From positions 1-34,753 of the forward strand of contig JAPHRB010000136.1 in NCBI GenBank assembly GCA_026197015.1: a stretch of DNA of 34,753 bases, in the 5' to 3' direction. Under the pieces are notes generated by a model, which searched no databases, was not told where the DNA came from, and saw nothing but the letters and a program-made list of their open reading frames with translations. The translations under genes and the position numbers were made by a program. Shown piece by piece: positions 15,541-24,193 of the stretch (position 1 is its first letter; each line of letters starts with the position of its first letter). This stretch comes from Gammaproteobacteria bacterium. GTDB taxonomy: Bacteria > Pseudomonadota > Gammaproteobacteria > SZUA-229.

Positions 15541-17912
15541 TGTCAGAAGATATCGTTACATTTACCGTTGATGATGTTGAGCTAACTGCACCGAAAGGTT
15601 CAATGTTGATACAGGCAACGGATAAAGCGGGAATTCATATTCCGCGTTTTTGTTATCATGAAAAATTATCAGTAGCCGCTAACTGTCGTATGTGTCTGGT
15701 TGATGTTGAAAAAGCTCCTAAACCTATGCCTGCTTGTGCCACGCCAATTATGGAAGGCATGATTGTTCATACACAATCGGCTAAAGCGGTAGAAGCACAA
15801 AAATCAGTAATGGAGTTTTTATTGATTAATCATCCGTTAGACTGTCCTATTTGTGATCAGGGCGGTGAATGTGAGTTACAGGATTTATCTGTGGCTTACG
15901 GCGGTGATCATTCTCAGTACACAGATATTAAACGTGTTGTGTTTGATAAGGATATTGGTCCATTAATTCAAACAGAATTAACGCGTTGTATTCAATGTAC
16001 TCGATGTGTACGTTTTGGTGAAGAAATTGCAGGCATGCGTGAACTGGGTATGACTGATCGTGGAGATCGTGCGGTAATTGGTACGTTTATTTCCAAGAGT
16101 GTTGACTCAGAAATGTCTGGCAACGTGATTGATATATGTCCGGTCGGCGCATTAACTGCAAAACCTTCAAGGTTTAGTGGTCGCTCATGGGAGATGATGC
16201 AACATGCAGCTGTATCTCCGCATGATTCAGTAGGTTCAAATTTATTCCTGCATACCCTCGATGGTAAAGTAAATCGTGTGGTGCCTCGTGCAAACGAATC
16301 CATTAACGAAGTATGGATTTCAGACCGTGATCGTTTTAGTTATCAGGGGTTGCACTCAGACGATCGTGCTACTCGGCCAATGATGAAGTTAAATGGTGAG
16401 TGGATAGAAACAGACTGGAATACGGCGCTCAAATATGCCGTTGATGGTTTACAGGCAGTTATTAAAGAAAACTCAGCTGATGAGTTAGCGTGTTGGGTAT
16501 CTCCAAATGCAACCGTAGAAGAACAATTTTTAGCGCAAAAATTAATGCGTGGTTTAGGTAGTAATAACATTGACCACCGTTTAAGACAAACAGATTTTAC
16601 CGATCAGGATTTTGCACCAGTAATGCCCTGGATTGGTAACGATATAGAGTCTATAGAACGTCTGGAAGCCATTTTATTAGTGGGTTCTCATGTGCGTAAA
16701 GAACAGCCGCTTATAGCTCATCGTTTTATAAAAGCCTCTAGACATCATCAGGTGAAAATTTCTGCTGTTAATCCACGTAAATTCAATTGGCGTTTTAAAA
16801 TCAGCAATGAATTAATATCATCGGCAGAAGGTATGGTTGAAAACCTCGCGGCAATTGCTAAAGCGGCTGGTGCGGAGCAGGTAAATGTATCTGAACTTAT
16901 CAACAGCTCTGTTGTTGATGAAAGCCATAAAGCTATTGCTGAAGAATTAAAAACAGCAGGTAGTGTGGCGACTATTTTCATCGGAAATATTGCGGTACAA
17001 CATCCGCAGTTTTCAACGTTACGCGCTTTAAGTCATGCAATAGCAAAACAAACAGGTGCAACTCTGGCTTACTTGCCAGAAGCGGCAAATGTGGCTGGTG
17101 CCTGGTTAGCGGGAAGTCTGCCGCACCGTTTTGCGGGTGGATCAAGAACTAATTCTGCAGGCGCTAATATCGCAGAGATGGTGGCCTCTCCAAAGAAAGC
17201 GTTAATATTGTTTAATATAGAGCCAGAGTTTGATGTCGCCAACCCGGCGAAAGCGATGGATGCAGTTGATGCCGCTGATTTTAAAATCGTTATAAATAAC
17301 TATGCCAGCGAAACGATGAAAGATTATGCGGATGTAATTTTGCCTCTAGCTGCTTTTAGCGAAACCTCAGGTACTTATGTTAATGCTGAAGGTTTCTGGC
17401 AAAGTTTTAAAGGTGCTACCTCTGCTTTAGCTGAGTCGCGACCTGGCTGGAAAATTTTACGTGTGCTTGCGAACTTAATGAAAGTTGATGGTTTTGAATA
17501 TATGTCTTCTGAAGAAGTGCGTAATGAAGTGAAAGAGCAATGTCGTGATATTCAGTTAGATAATACTCTGGCAGGAGATTCGCCGGTTGCCGATGTTCCA
17601 GAAACGAGCGGTTTACAGCGTGTTGGCGATGTTTCGTTATATGCAGTAGATTCACTGGTTAGGCGTTCTACAGCATTACAGCTGACGAAAGATGCAGATC
17701 AAAATCATGTGGCAATTAATTCCGTGTTGGCTGCAAGATTAAAACTTGAAGAAGGTGATAGAGTATCGGTTACTCAGTCTGGCCATTGTGAGCTGACGGA
17801 TATTAAAATTGATAATGCAATAGCTGATGATTGTGTCTGGTTAGCTGCATCTGAGGAGTTAAGTATTCAAATGGGTACGACCTATTCACCGATTGAGTTG
17901 GAGAAGGCCTGA
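15540..17912 (+). CDS. nuoG: NADH-quinone oxidoreductase subunit G
   Basis: NuoG is the large iron-sulfur subunit passing electrons from NuoF toward NuoI. The 790-residue product carries a 2Fe-2S site (C38, C49, C52, C66), the His-Cys 4Fe-4S site (H98, C102, C105, C111) and a second 4Fe-4S site (C150, C153, C156, C200), followed by a molybdopterin-oxidoreductase-like domain. The extra N7 cluster cysteines found in E. coli NuoG are absent: the corresponding segment around 215-235 has no cysteine. The ATG at 15540, overlapping the nuoF stop, is chosen over an ATG 30 bases upstream because it gives the usual N terminus just before the ferredoxin fold. Confidence 0.96.
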   Translation: MSEDIVTFTVDDVELTAPKGSMLIQATDKAGIHIPRFCYHEKLSVAANCRMCLVDVEKAPKPMPACATPIMEGMIVHTQSAKAVEAQKSVMEFLLINHPLDCPICDQGGECELQDLSVAYGGDHSQYTDIKRVVFDKDIGPLIQTELTRCIQCTRCVRFGEEIAGMRELGMTDRGDRAVIGTFISKSVDSEMSGNVIDICPVGALTAKPSRFSGRSWEMMQHAAVSPHDSVGSNLFLHTLDGKVNRVVPRANESINEVWISDRDRFSYQGLHSDDRATRPMMKLNGEWIETDWNTALKYAVDGLQAVIKENSADELACWVSPNATVEEQFLAQKLMRGLGSNNIDHRLRQTDFTDQDFAPVMPWIGNDIESIERLEAILLVGSHVRKEQPLIAHRFIKASRHHQVKISAVNPRKFNWRFKISNELISSAEGMVENLAAIAKAAGAEQVNVSELINSSVVDESHKAIAEELKTAGSVATIFIGNIAVQHPQFSTLRALSHAIAKQTGATLAYLPEAANVAGAWLAGSLPHRFAGGSRTNSAGANIAEMVASPKKALILFNIEPEFDVANPAKAMDAVDAADFKIVINNYASETMKDYADVILPLAAFSETSGTYVNAEGFWQSFKGATSALAESRPGWKILRVLANLMKVDGFEYMSSEEVRNEVKEQCRDIQLDNTLAGDSPVADVPETSGLQRVGDVSLYAVDSLVRRSTALQLTKDADQNHVAINSVLAARLKLEEGDRVSVTQSGHCELTDIKIDNAIADDCVWLAASEELSIQMGTTYSPIELEKA

Positions 17913-17914
17913 TT

Positions 17915-19012
17915 ATGGAGTGGTTATTCTCATTAGCACCTGATTTTATGGTTGATTTCTGGAACTGGTTACCTCAGTGGATACAGGTGTTAGCTGAGAA
18001 CCTGTTATACATTGTTTTAATTATGGTTCCACTGATGTTGTGTGTTGCTTATGTAACCTATGCCGAAAGAAAAATAATCGGTTATATGCAGGTTCGTTTA
18101 GGTCCCAATAGAGTAGGGCCCAAGGGCTGGTTACAACCAATAGCTGATGCTATAAAATTAATGTTTAAAGAAGTTATTATTCCGACTAACTCGAACAAAT
18201 TTTTATTTTTATTCGCACCCATATTAACGCTTGGCCCTGCATTGGCTGCCTGGGCAGTTATTCCTTTTTTCGAAGGTGTGCAATTATCAAACCTGAATGC
18301 AGGCCTGTTATATATCCTGGCACTCACTTCAATGGGTGTTTATGGTGTCATTATTGCCGGTTGGGCCTCGAACTCAAAATATGCAATTCTGGGCGCGCTC
18401 AGATCGGCTGCGCAGGTAGTGGCATATGAAATTGCCATGGGTTTTGCTCTGGTAGGTGTATTAATGGCCAGCGGTAGTTTAAATCTGGGGGATATTATTG
18501 CGCGTCAGGAAGGCGGTTTTATGAGCTGGTTCTGGTTGCCGTTATTGCCTTTACTTGCTGTTTATTTTATATCGGGTGTTGCTGAAACTAACCGTGCACC
18601 TTTCGATGTTGCCGAAGGCGAGTCAGAAATAGTAGCAGGTTTCCATGTGGACTATTCCGGTATGGCCTTTGCGGTATTCTTTCTTGCTGAATACGCTAAT
18701 ATAATACTTATTGCAGCCCTCACATCTCTGATGTTTTTCGGCGGCTGGATGTCACCTTTTGGCTCTATGGCTGATCATGCTCTATTAGGTGATGGTACGC
18801 ACTGGTTTATTTTAAAAACCATGTTCTTTATCTATATGTTCCTCTGGTTCCGGGCTACCTTCCCAAGATATCGTTATGATCAAATTATGCGTCTGGGCTG
18901 GAAAGTTTTTATTCCTGTAACGATTGTCTGGTTAGTTGTTGAAGCTGTAATGGTTGTAATGCAAGTTGGCCCATGGGCTGTAGATACAGCAGCAAGTGTG
19001 GCGGGAGCATAA
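17915..19012 (+). CDS. nuoH: NADH-quinone oxidoreductase subunit H
   Basis: NuoH is the eight-helix membrane subunit that docks the peripheral arm and lines the quinone channel. The 365-residue product contains YAERKIIGYMQVRLGPNRVG (about 49-68) and the acidic cytoplasmic loop AETNRAPFDVAEGESEIVAG (about 222-241), the two family hallmarks, plus RATFPRYRYDQIMRLGWK near the C terminus. It starts two bases after the nuoG stop. Its length and hydrophobic profile agree with a complete gene. Confidence 0.96.
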   Translation: MEWLFSLAPDFMVDFWNWLPQWIQVLAENLLYIVLIMVPLMLCVAYVTYAERKIIGYMQVRLGPNRVGPKGWLQPIADAIKLMFKEVIIPTNSNKFLFLFAPILTLGPALAAWAVIPFFEGVQLSNLNAGLLYILALTSMGVYGVIIAGWASNSKYAILGALRSAAQVVAYEIAMGFALVGVLMASGSLNLGDIIARQEGGFMSWFWLPLLPLLAVYFISGVAETNRAPFDVAEGESEIVAGFHVDYSGMAFAVFFLAEYANIILIAALTSLMFFGGWMSPFGSMADHALLGDGTHWFILKTMFFIYMFLWFRATFPRYRYDQIMRLGWKVFIPVTIVWLVVEAVMVVMQVGPWAVDTAASVAGA

Positions 19013-19015
19013 AAA

Positions 19016-19510
19016 ATGACAATGAGAACGATTAAATATTATTTAAAAAGTTTTTTATTCCTGGAATTAGTTAAAGGTTTGATGGTGACGGGTGGTTACC
19101 TCTTTAAAAGAAAGATCACCCTGCAATACCCGGAACAAAAAACGCCAATTTCACCTCGTTTTAGAGGATTGCATGCGCAACGACGTTACGCAAATGGTGA
19201 AGAGCGCTGCATTGCATGTAAGTTATGTGAGGCGGTATGTCCCGCATTAGCAATTACTATAGATGTTGAAGAGCGTGATGATGGTACGCGACGCACATCA
19301 AAATATGATATCGATTTATTCAAATGTATTTATTGCGGCTTTTGTGAAGAGGCCTGCCCCGTTGATGCAATTGTAGAAACGGATGTTTTTGAATACCACT
19401 TTGAAAACCGTGGTGAAAACATTATGACAAAAGATAAATTGCTAGCTGTTGGTGATAAATATGAAGAATCAATAGCCGCAAATCGTGCAGCAGACGCTCC
19501 CTACAGATAA
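19016..19510 (+). CDS. nuoI: NADH-quinone oxidoreductase subunit I
   Basis: NuoI is the 23-kDa ferredoxin-like subunit with clusters N6a and N6b that hands electrons to N2 in NuoB. The 164-residue product has the two classic motifs C65-x2-C68-x2-C71-x3-C75-P and C104-x2-C107-x2-C110-x3-C114-P. An amphipathic N-terminal segment precedes them. GGGAG lies upstream of the ATG at 19016; a second in-frame ATG is two codons later. The following spacer of 154 bases before nuoJ is the longest inside the operon and carries repeats. Confidence 0.96.
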   Translation: MTMRTIKYYLKSFLFLELVKGLMVTGGYLFKRKITLQYPEQKTPISPRFRGLHAQRRYANGEERCIACKLCEAVCPALAITIDVEERDDGTRRTSKYDIDLFKCIYCGFCEEACPVDAIVETDVFEYHFENRGENIMTKDKLLAVGDKYEESIAANRAADAPYR

Positions 19511-19511
19511 T

Positions 19512-19533
19512 GTAGGTTCGAATTTATTCGAGC
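19512..19533 (+). repeat. REP-like hairpin with GTAG head, after nuoI
   Basis: GTAG (19512-19515) is followed directly by an imperfect palindrome: GTTCGAA (19516-19522), loop TTTA, TTCGAGC (19527-19533), seven pairs with one G-U. GTAG followed by a short hairpin is the plan of REP elements. It begins one base after the nuoI stop and may stabilise or shape the intra-operon mRNA. Confidence 0.45.
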
Positions 19534-19603
19534 GGTTAAAGTTTTTAATATCGTAATTTGCAAATAAATTGGCACCGACAAAGAAAGAATTAATAGAAAA
19601 TAA

Positions 19604-19639
19604 TTTGCGTTTATTCGCGTGTATTTGCGGACAAACTGC
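19604..19639 (+). repeat. Dispersed repeat copy upstream of nuoJ
   Basis: This 36-base segment (starting TTTGCGTTTATTCGCG) matches 30 of 36 positions of the segment at 31527-31562 upstream of rbfA. It also matches 31 of 36 positions of the reverse complement of 31420-31455. The similarity continues a few bases into TGCTTTT. It is a single copy here, placed about 25 bases before the nuoJ ATG in the same orientation as the rbfA copy. Confidence 0.75.
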
Positions 19640-19664
19640 TTTTAATACTTAAGTGGAACAACAC

Positions 19665-20285
19665 ATGACATTTTTTGAAGTCGTCTTTTATGCTTTTTCT
19701 ACCCTAATGGTAGTCGCTGCATTGGGCGTAGTTAGTGCGCGAAACCCTGTACATTCAGTGCTTTTTCTGGTGCTTACATTCTTTGCAAGTTCAGCTATCT
19801 GGTTACTACTGGAAGCAGAGTTTTTAGCTATTACGCTGGTACTGGTTTATGTTGGCGCAGTAATGGTGTTGTTCCTGTTCGTTGTTATGATGCTGGATAT
19901 TAATGTAACCCGCATGCGCGAAGGTTTAATGCGTTATGCGCCATTTGGAATAGCTATTGCTATTTTATTAATCGTGCAAATGGTAATGGTTGTTGGGCCG
20001 GAGCATTTTGGTTTGCTGGCATTCCCTGTGCCTGAATCTCATGCGGCAGATTATAGTAATACTAAAGAGTTAGGGCGTGTTCTTTATACTGATTATGTAT
20101 ATGCGTTTGAACTCGCATCAGTGATTTTGTTAGTTGCGATTGTTGCGGCAATTACATTAACAATGCGTCGTCGCCCAAATACCCGGTATCAAAAGCCGGG
20201 TGCACAAATGAAAGTATTAAAAGAAGATCGTTTGCGGATTATAAAAATGAAGTCGGAAACTATTGAGCCGGAGAATAAGCAGTGA
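19665..20285 (+). CDS. nuoJ: NADH-quinone oxidoreductase subunit J
   Basis: NuoJ is a five-helix membrane subunit of complex I next to the quinone module. The 206-residue product has the conserved ARNPVHSVLFLVLTF segment (about 25-39) and the pi-bulge helix VYVGAVMVLFLFVVMMLDIN (about 58-77). The ATG at 19665 is chosen instead of the in-frame GTG at 19653: the GTG lies in the GTGGAA stretch that can act as ribosome binding site, and MTFFEVV gives the usual short N terminus. It follows a repeat-bearing spacer and overlaps nuoK through GTGA. Confidence 0.94.
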   Translation: MTFFEVVFYAFSTLMVVAALGVVSARNPVHSVLFLVLTFFASSAIWLLLEAEFLAITLVLVYVGAVMVLFLFVVMMLDINVTRMREGLMRYAPFGIAIAILLIVQMVMVVGPEHFGLLAFPVPESHAADYSNTKELGRVLYTDYVYAFELASVILLVAIVAAITLTMRRRPNTRYQKPGAQMKVLKEDRLRIIKMKSETIEPENKQ

Positions 20286-20587
20286 TCCCTTTATCTAGTT
20301 ACCTCATTCTAGGCGCGATACTTTTCTCAATTAGTATTGCAGGTATATTTATTAATCGAAAAAATGTCATCGTGCTTCTAATGTGCATTGAATTAATGTT
20401 ACTCGCGGTTAATATAAACTTTATCGCTTTCTCGCATTTTTTAGGCGATACGGCAGGTCAGGTATTTGTTTTCTTTATTCTCACGGTAGCTGCAGCTGAA
20501 GCAGCCATTGGTCTTGCGATTCTCGTTGTCGTATTCCGTAACCGACAGACAATAAATGTGTCTGAACTGAATACGCTTAAGGGTTAG
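20282..20587 (+). CDS. nuoK: NADH-quinone oxidoreductase subunit K
   Basis: NuoK is a small three-helix subunit homologous to MrpC antiporter proteins and part of the proton path. The 101-residue product has the two membrane glutamates required in the family, E37 (in MCIELMLLAVN) and E73 (in VAAAEAAIGLA). The start is GTG, overlapping the nuoJ stop (GTGA), with CGGAG about ten bases upstream. Confidence 0.96.
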   Translation: MIPLSSYLILGAILFSISIAGIFINRKNVIVLLMCIELMLLAVNINFIAFSHFLGDTAGQVFVFFILTVAAAEAAIGLAILVVVFRNRQTINVSELNTLKG

Positions 20588-20591
20588 AAAG

Positions 20592-22553
20592 ATGGATATG
20601 GAACTCATTTATTTAGCAATACCACTAGCTTCTTTATTCGGTGCCATTATGGCTGGATTTTTTGGCAAAGCTATTGGTCGGTCTGGCGCGCATACGGTTA
20701 CGATTGCCGGTGTAGCTAGCTCATTTATTCTGTCACTTATGGCATATAACCATATTGTATTGCAGGCTGGTGATATTTATAACCAGACGGTCTATACATG
20801 GATGGTGAGTGATGGTTTACGATTTGAAGTCGGTTTTTTAGTAGACAAGCTGACAGTAATGATGATGTGCGTAGTAACCGGTGTATCGTTAATGGTGCAT
20901 ATTTATACCATTGGTTATATGCGTGATGATCCTGGTTATCAGCGTTTCTTCAGTTATATTTCACTGTTTACGTTTGCCATGTTGATGTTAGTTATGTCGA
21001 ACAACTTCTTTCAGCTGTTTTTTGGCTGGGAAGCAGTTGGGCTGGTTTCTTATTTACTGATTGGTTTCTGGTATAAAAAAGAAACGGCGATATATGCAAA
21101 CTTAAAAGCATTTTTAGTCAATCGTGTTGGCGACTTTGGTTTTATTCTGGGTATTGCAGCGGTTGTGATGTACGCAGGTAGTCTTGATTACAAAGAAGTA
21201 TTTGCGGCAGCCCCGCAAATATCAAACCAGGTTTTAGATATTGGTTTTGGTGAGTGGTCAGTCATCAGTGTCATCTGTATATTGTTGTTTATTGGCGCTA
21301 TGGGTAAATCAGCACAAGTGCCATTACATGTCTGGTTGCCTGATTCAATGGAAGGCCCAACGCCTATTTCTGCATTAATCCATGCGGCAACAATGGTTAC
21401 CGCAGGTATTTTCATGGTGGCACGTATGTCGCCATTATTTGAGTTTTCCGAAGCTGCATTAACCTTTGTTATGATTATTGGTGCTATTACTGCCTTATTT
21501 ATGGGGCTAATTGGTATCGTTCAAAATGATATTAAACGAGTGGTTGCTTACTCAACACTTTCACAACTGGGTTACATGACAGTTGCTTTAGGTGTTTCAG
21601 CTTACTCTGCAGCCGTGTTTCATTTAATGACCCATGCATTTTTTAAAGCGCTTTTATTCTTAGGCGCAGGATCCGTCATTATTGCTATGCATCACGAGCA
21701 GGATATGCGCAAGATGGGTGGTTTGAGAAAATACATGCCAATTACCTGGATAACATCTCTAATCGGCTCTCTTGCGCTGATAGGGTTCCCTGGGTTCTCA
21801 GGTTTCTTCTCGAAAGATTCAATTATTCTTGCGGTAGGGGCGTCAGATTTGCCCGGTGCAGATATTGTTCACTGGATGGTTTTAGCGGGTGTATTTATTA
21901 CAGCCTTTTACTCTTTCCGTATGTATTTTTTGGTGTTTCATGGTAAAGAGCGTATGGATGAACACACTAAAGAGCATCTTCGCGAAACACCCTGGGTGGT
22001 TACTGTTCCATTAATCGCACTAGCAATACCGTCAGTAATTATTGGCTGGATGACCATTGAACCAATGTTATTTGGAAGTTATTTCGCTGATGCAATCGTT
22101 GTGCATGAGTCAAATAATGTTATGGCAACATTGAAAGAAAGCTTCCATGGTCAGTGGGCGATGGTTGAGCATGGAATATTTTCATTACCATTTTTATTGG
22201 CTTTGTCAGGTGTAGGTTCTGCCTGGTATATCTATATGAAAAATCCACAGATTGCAGATAAGGCTCAACAAAAGTTTTCGTTTATTCACACGATGCTGGA
22301 GAAAAAATACTGGATCGATGAGCTTTACGTAAAAGTATTTAGCGATGGCAGTCGTGTTTTAGGCAAGGGATTCTGGAAAGCAGGTGATGTAGCAATAATA
22401 GACGGCCTAATTATAAATGGTTCAGCAAAAGTTGTCGGCTGGTTTGCAGGGGTCGTGCGTCATGTGCAAACCGGCATGCTTTATCACTATGCATTTGCAA
22501 TGATTTTGGGTCTGGTTGGGTTGTTATATCTATTTGCTAATCCAGCAAGCTAA
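20592..22553 (+). CDS. nuoL: NADH-quinone oxidoreductase subunit L
   Basis: NuoL is the distal antiporter-like proton-pumping subunit with the long lateral helix. The 653-residue product shows GWEAVGLVSYLLIGFW (key Glu of helix 5), GDFGFILG, the Lys-bearing MGKSAQVPLHVWLPDSMEGP segment with HAATMVTAG, and a C-terminal amphipathic region ending in a final membrane helix. It begins four bases after nuoK; a second ATG two codons in is an alternative start. A perfect hairpin lies immediately after the stop codon. Confidence 0.96.
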   Translation: MDMELIYLAIPLASLFGAIMAGFFGKAIGRSGAHTVTIAGVASSFILSLMAYNHIVLQAGDIYNQTVYTWMVSDGLRFEVGFLVDKLTVMMMCVVTGVSLMVHIYTIGYMRDDPGYQRFFSYISLFTFAMLMLVMSNNFFQLFFGWEAVGLVSYLLIGFWYKKETAIYANLKAFLVNRVGDFGFILGIAAVVMYAGSLDYKEVFAAAPQISNQVLDIGFGEWSVISVICILLFIGAMGKSAQVPLHVWLPDSMEGPTPISALIHAATMVTAGIFMVARMSPLFEFSEAALTFVMIIGAITALFMGLIGIVQNDIKRVVAYSTLSQLGYMTVALGVSAYSAAVFHLMTHAFFKALLFLGAGSVIIAMHHEQDMRKMGGLRKYMPITWITSLIGSLALIGFPGFSGFFSKDSIILAVGASDLPGADIVHWMVLAGVFITAFYSFRMYFLVFHGKERMDEHTKEHLRETPWVVTVPLIALAIPSVIIGWMTIEPMLFGSYFADAIVVHESNNVMATLKESFHGQWAMVEHGIFSLPFLLALSGVGSAWYIYMKNPQIADKAQQKFSFIHTMLEKKYWIDELYVKVFSDGSRVLGKGFWKAGDVAIIDGLIINGSAKVVGWFAGVVRHVQTGMLYHYAFAMILGLVGLLYLFANPAS

Positions 22554-22555
22554 TT

Positions 22556-22573
22556 GCTTTCTCTTTAGAAAGC
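22556..22573 (+). other. Perfect hairpin just after the nuoL stop
   Basis: GCTTTCT (22556-22562), loop CTTT, AGAAAGC (22567-22573) begins two bases after the nuoL stop codon. No T-run follows, so termination is unlikely. It may protect or delimit the upstream mRNA. The rest of the 86-base nuoL-nuoM spacer is plain AT-rich sequence with AGGA before nuoM. Confidence 0.5.
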
Positions 22574-22639
22574 CTGAAAGTATAAAAAAATACGAATGAA
22601 AATATACATAATGAAAAATAACATCAGGATTAAATCATA

Positions 22640-24166
22640 ATGTTTGCAGGTTGGCCCCTTCTAAGTCTGCTCGTCTGGTTGCCAATTATTGGTGGCGTAG
22701 CAGTGTTACTGTCTGGAGATAAAGGTGGTTCAGAAGGCTCGCGTCGTCTGGCACTTATTATTTCAGTTGCAACGTTTGTATTGAGTCTTGGTTTATATAC
22801 CAACTTCGATAGTGCAACATCTGCAATGCAGTTTGAAGAACGATTTGAGTGGATAGGTGATTTTAATATCTACTATCATCTGGGTGTAGATGGAATATCT
22901 ATGCCGTTGATTATTTTAACCACCTTTACAACAATTCTGGTTATTCTGGCTGGTTGGGAAGTTATACAAAAAAGAGCATCACAGTACATGGCCGCTTTCC
23001 TGATAATGGAAGGTTTAATGATTGGCGTTTTCTCCGCTCTCGACGCCATGTTTTTCTATGTGTTCTGGGAAGCCATGTTAATACCCATGTTTGTAATTAT
23101 TGGTGTATGGGGTGGTCCTAACCGGGTTTACGCAACGATTAAGTTCTTTATTTATACCTTTTTCGGCTCCGTGTTTATGCTGGTGGCAATGATTTATATG
23201 TATTACCAGTCAGGTAGCTTTGCAATACTAGATATGCATAACCTGAATCTTGGAATGACAGAGCAGACTCTAATTTTCTTCGCGTTTCTCGCCGCCTTTG
23301 CCGTGAAAGTGCCTATGTGGCCGGTACATACCTGGTTACCTGATGCGCACGTCGAGGCACCAACGGGTGGCTCAGTGATACTGGCCGCCATTATGCTAAA
23401 GATTGGTGGTTATGGTTTTGTTCGATTTGCCTTACCAATTACACCCGATGCAAGCATGTCTTATGACTGGTTGATTATTGCCATGTCGCTGATTGCGGTG
23501 GTTTATATCGGTTTCGTAGCGTTGGTGCAAAGTGATATGAAAAAGTTGGTTGCTTACTCATCTATTGCACATATGGGTTTTGTAACACTAGGTCTGTTTT
23601 CGGTTTTTCAAATATTAAATAATCCTGCCAATGTTGATATTACGGGTGCTGTTTTAGCGATTGAAGGTGCAATGGTGCAAATGATATCTCACGGCTTTAT
23701 TTCGGGTGCAATGTTCCTCATGATAGGGGTGTTATATGACCGTATGCACAGCCGAGAAATTGCAGATTATGGTGGCGTCGTAAATACCATGCCTGTTTTT
23801 GCCGCGTTTGCTGTTTTCTTTGCAATGTCTAATGCGGGTTTGCCTGGTACGTCCGGTTTTGTAGGTGAGTTCATGGTTATTCTTGCGGTATTTAAAGCTA
23901 ACTTCTGGATTGCATTCCTCGCAGCAATAACTTTAATACTGGGTGCAGCGTACACACTTTGGATGGTTAAACGTGTGTTTTATGGTGAAGTTACAAATGA
24001 GAATGTAAAAGCGCTAAAAGATTTAAATCAACGTGAACTTTTAATTATGTCGATACTCGCTGTATCGATATTAGCTCTGGGCTTATACCCTGCGCCGCTG
24101 GTAGATGTAATGCATGTTTCTGTGGATAATTTGTTACAGCATATTACTCAGTCAAAACTGCCTTAA
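22640..24166 (+). CDS. nuoM: NADH-quinone oxidoreductase subunit M
   Basis: NuoM is the second of three antiporter-like proton-pumping subunits. The 508-residue product contains FWEAMLIPMFVIIGVWG (key Glu of helix 5), the Lys-bearing FAVKVPMWPVHTWLPDAHVE segment, APTGGSVILAAIMLKIGGYG and SIAHMGFVTLG, which together separate NuoM from NuoL and NuoN. It begins 86 bases after nuoL, with AGGA at about 22625-22628 as ribosome binding site, and ends 27 bases before nuoN. Confidence 0.96.
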   Translation: MFAGWPLLSLLVWLPIIGGVAVLLSGDKGGSEGSRRLALIISVATFVLSLGLYTNFDSATSAMQFEERFEWIGDFNIYYHLGVDGISMPLIILTTFTTILVILAGWEVIQKRASQYMAAFLIMEGLMIGVFSALDAMFFYVFWEAMLIPMFVIIGVWGGPNRVYATIKFFIYTFFGSVFMLVAMIYMYYQSGSFAILDMHNLNLGMTEQTLIFFAFLAAFAVKVPMWPVHTWLPDAHVEAPTGGSVILAAIMLKIGGYGFVRFALPITPDASMSYDWLIIAMSLIAVVYIGFVALVQSDMKKLVAYSSIAHMGFVTLGLFSVFQILNNPANVDITGAVLAIEGAMVQMISHGFISGAMFLMIGVLYDRMHSREIADYGGVVNTMPVFAAFAVFFAMSNAGLPGTSGFVGEFMVILAVFKANFWIAFLAAITLILGAAYTLWMVKRVFYGEVTNENVKALKDLNQRELLIMSILAVSILALGLYPAPLVDVMHVSVDNLLQHITQSKLP

Positions 24167-24193
24167 AACAGCTGATTTATAAATAGAGAATTA

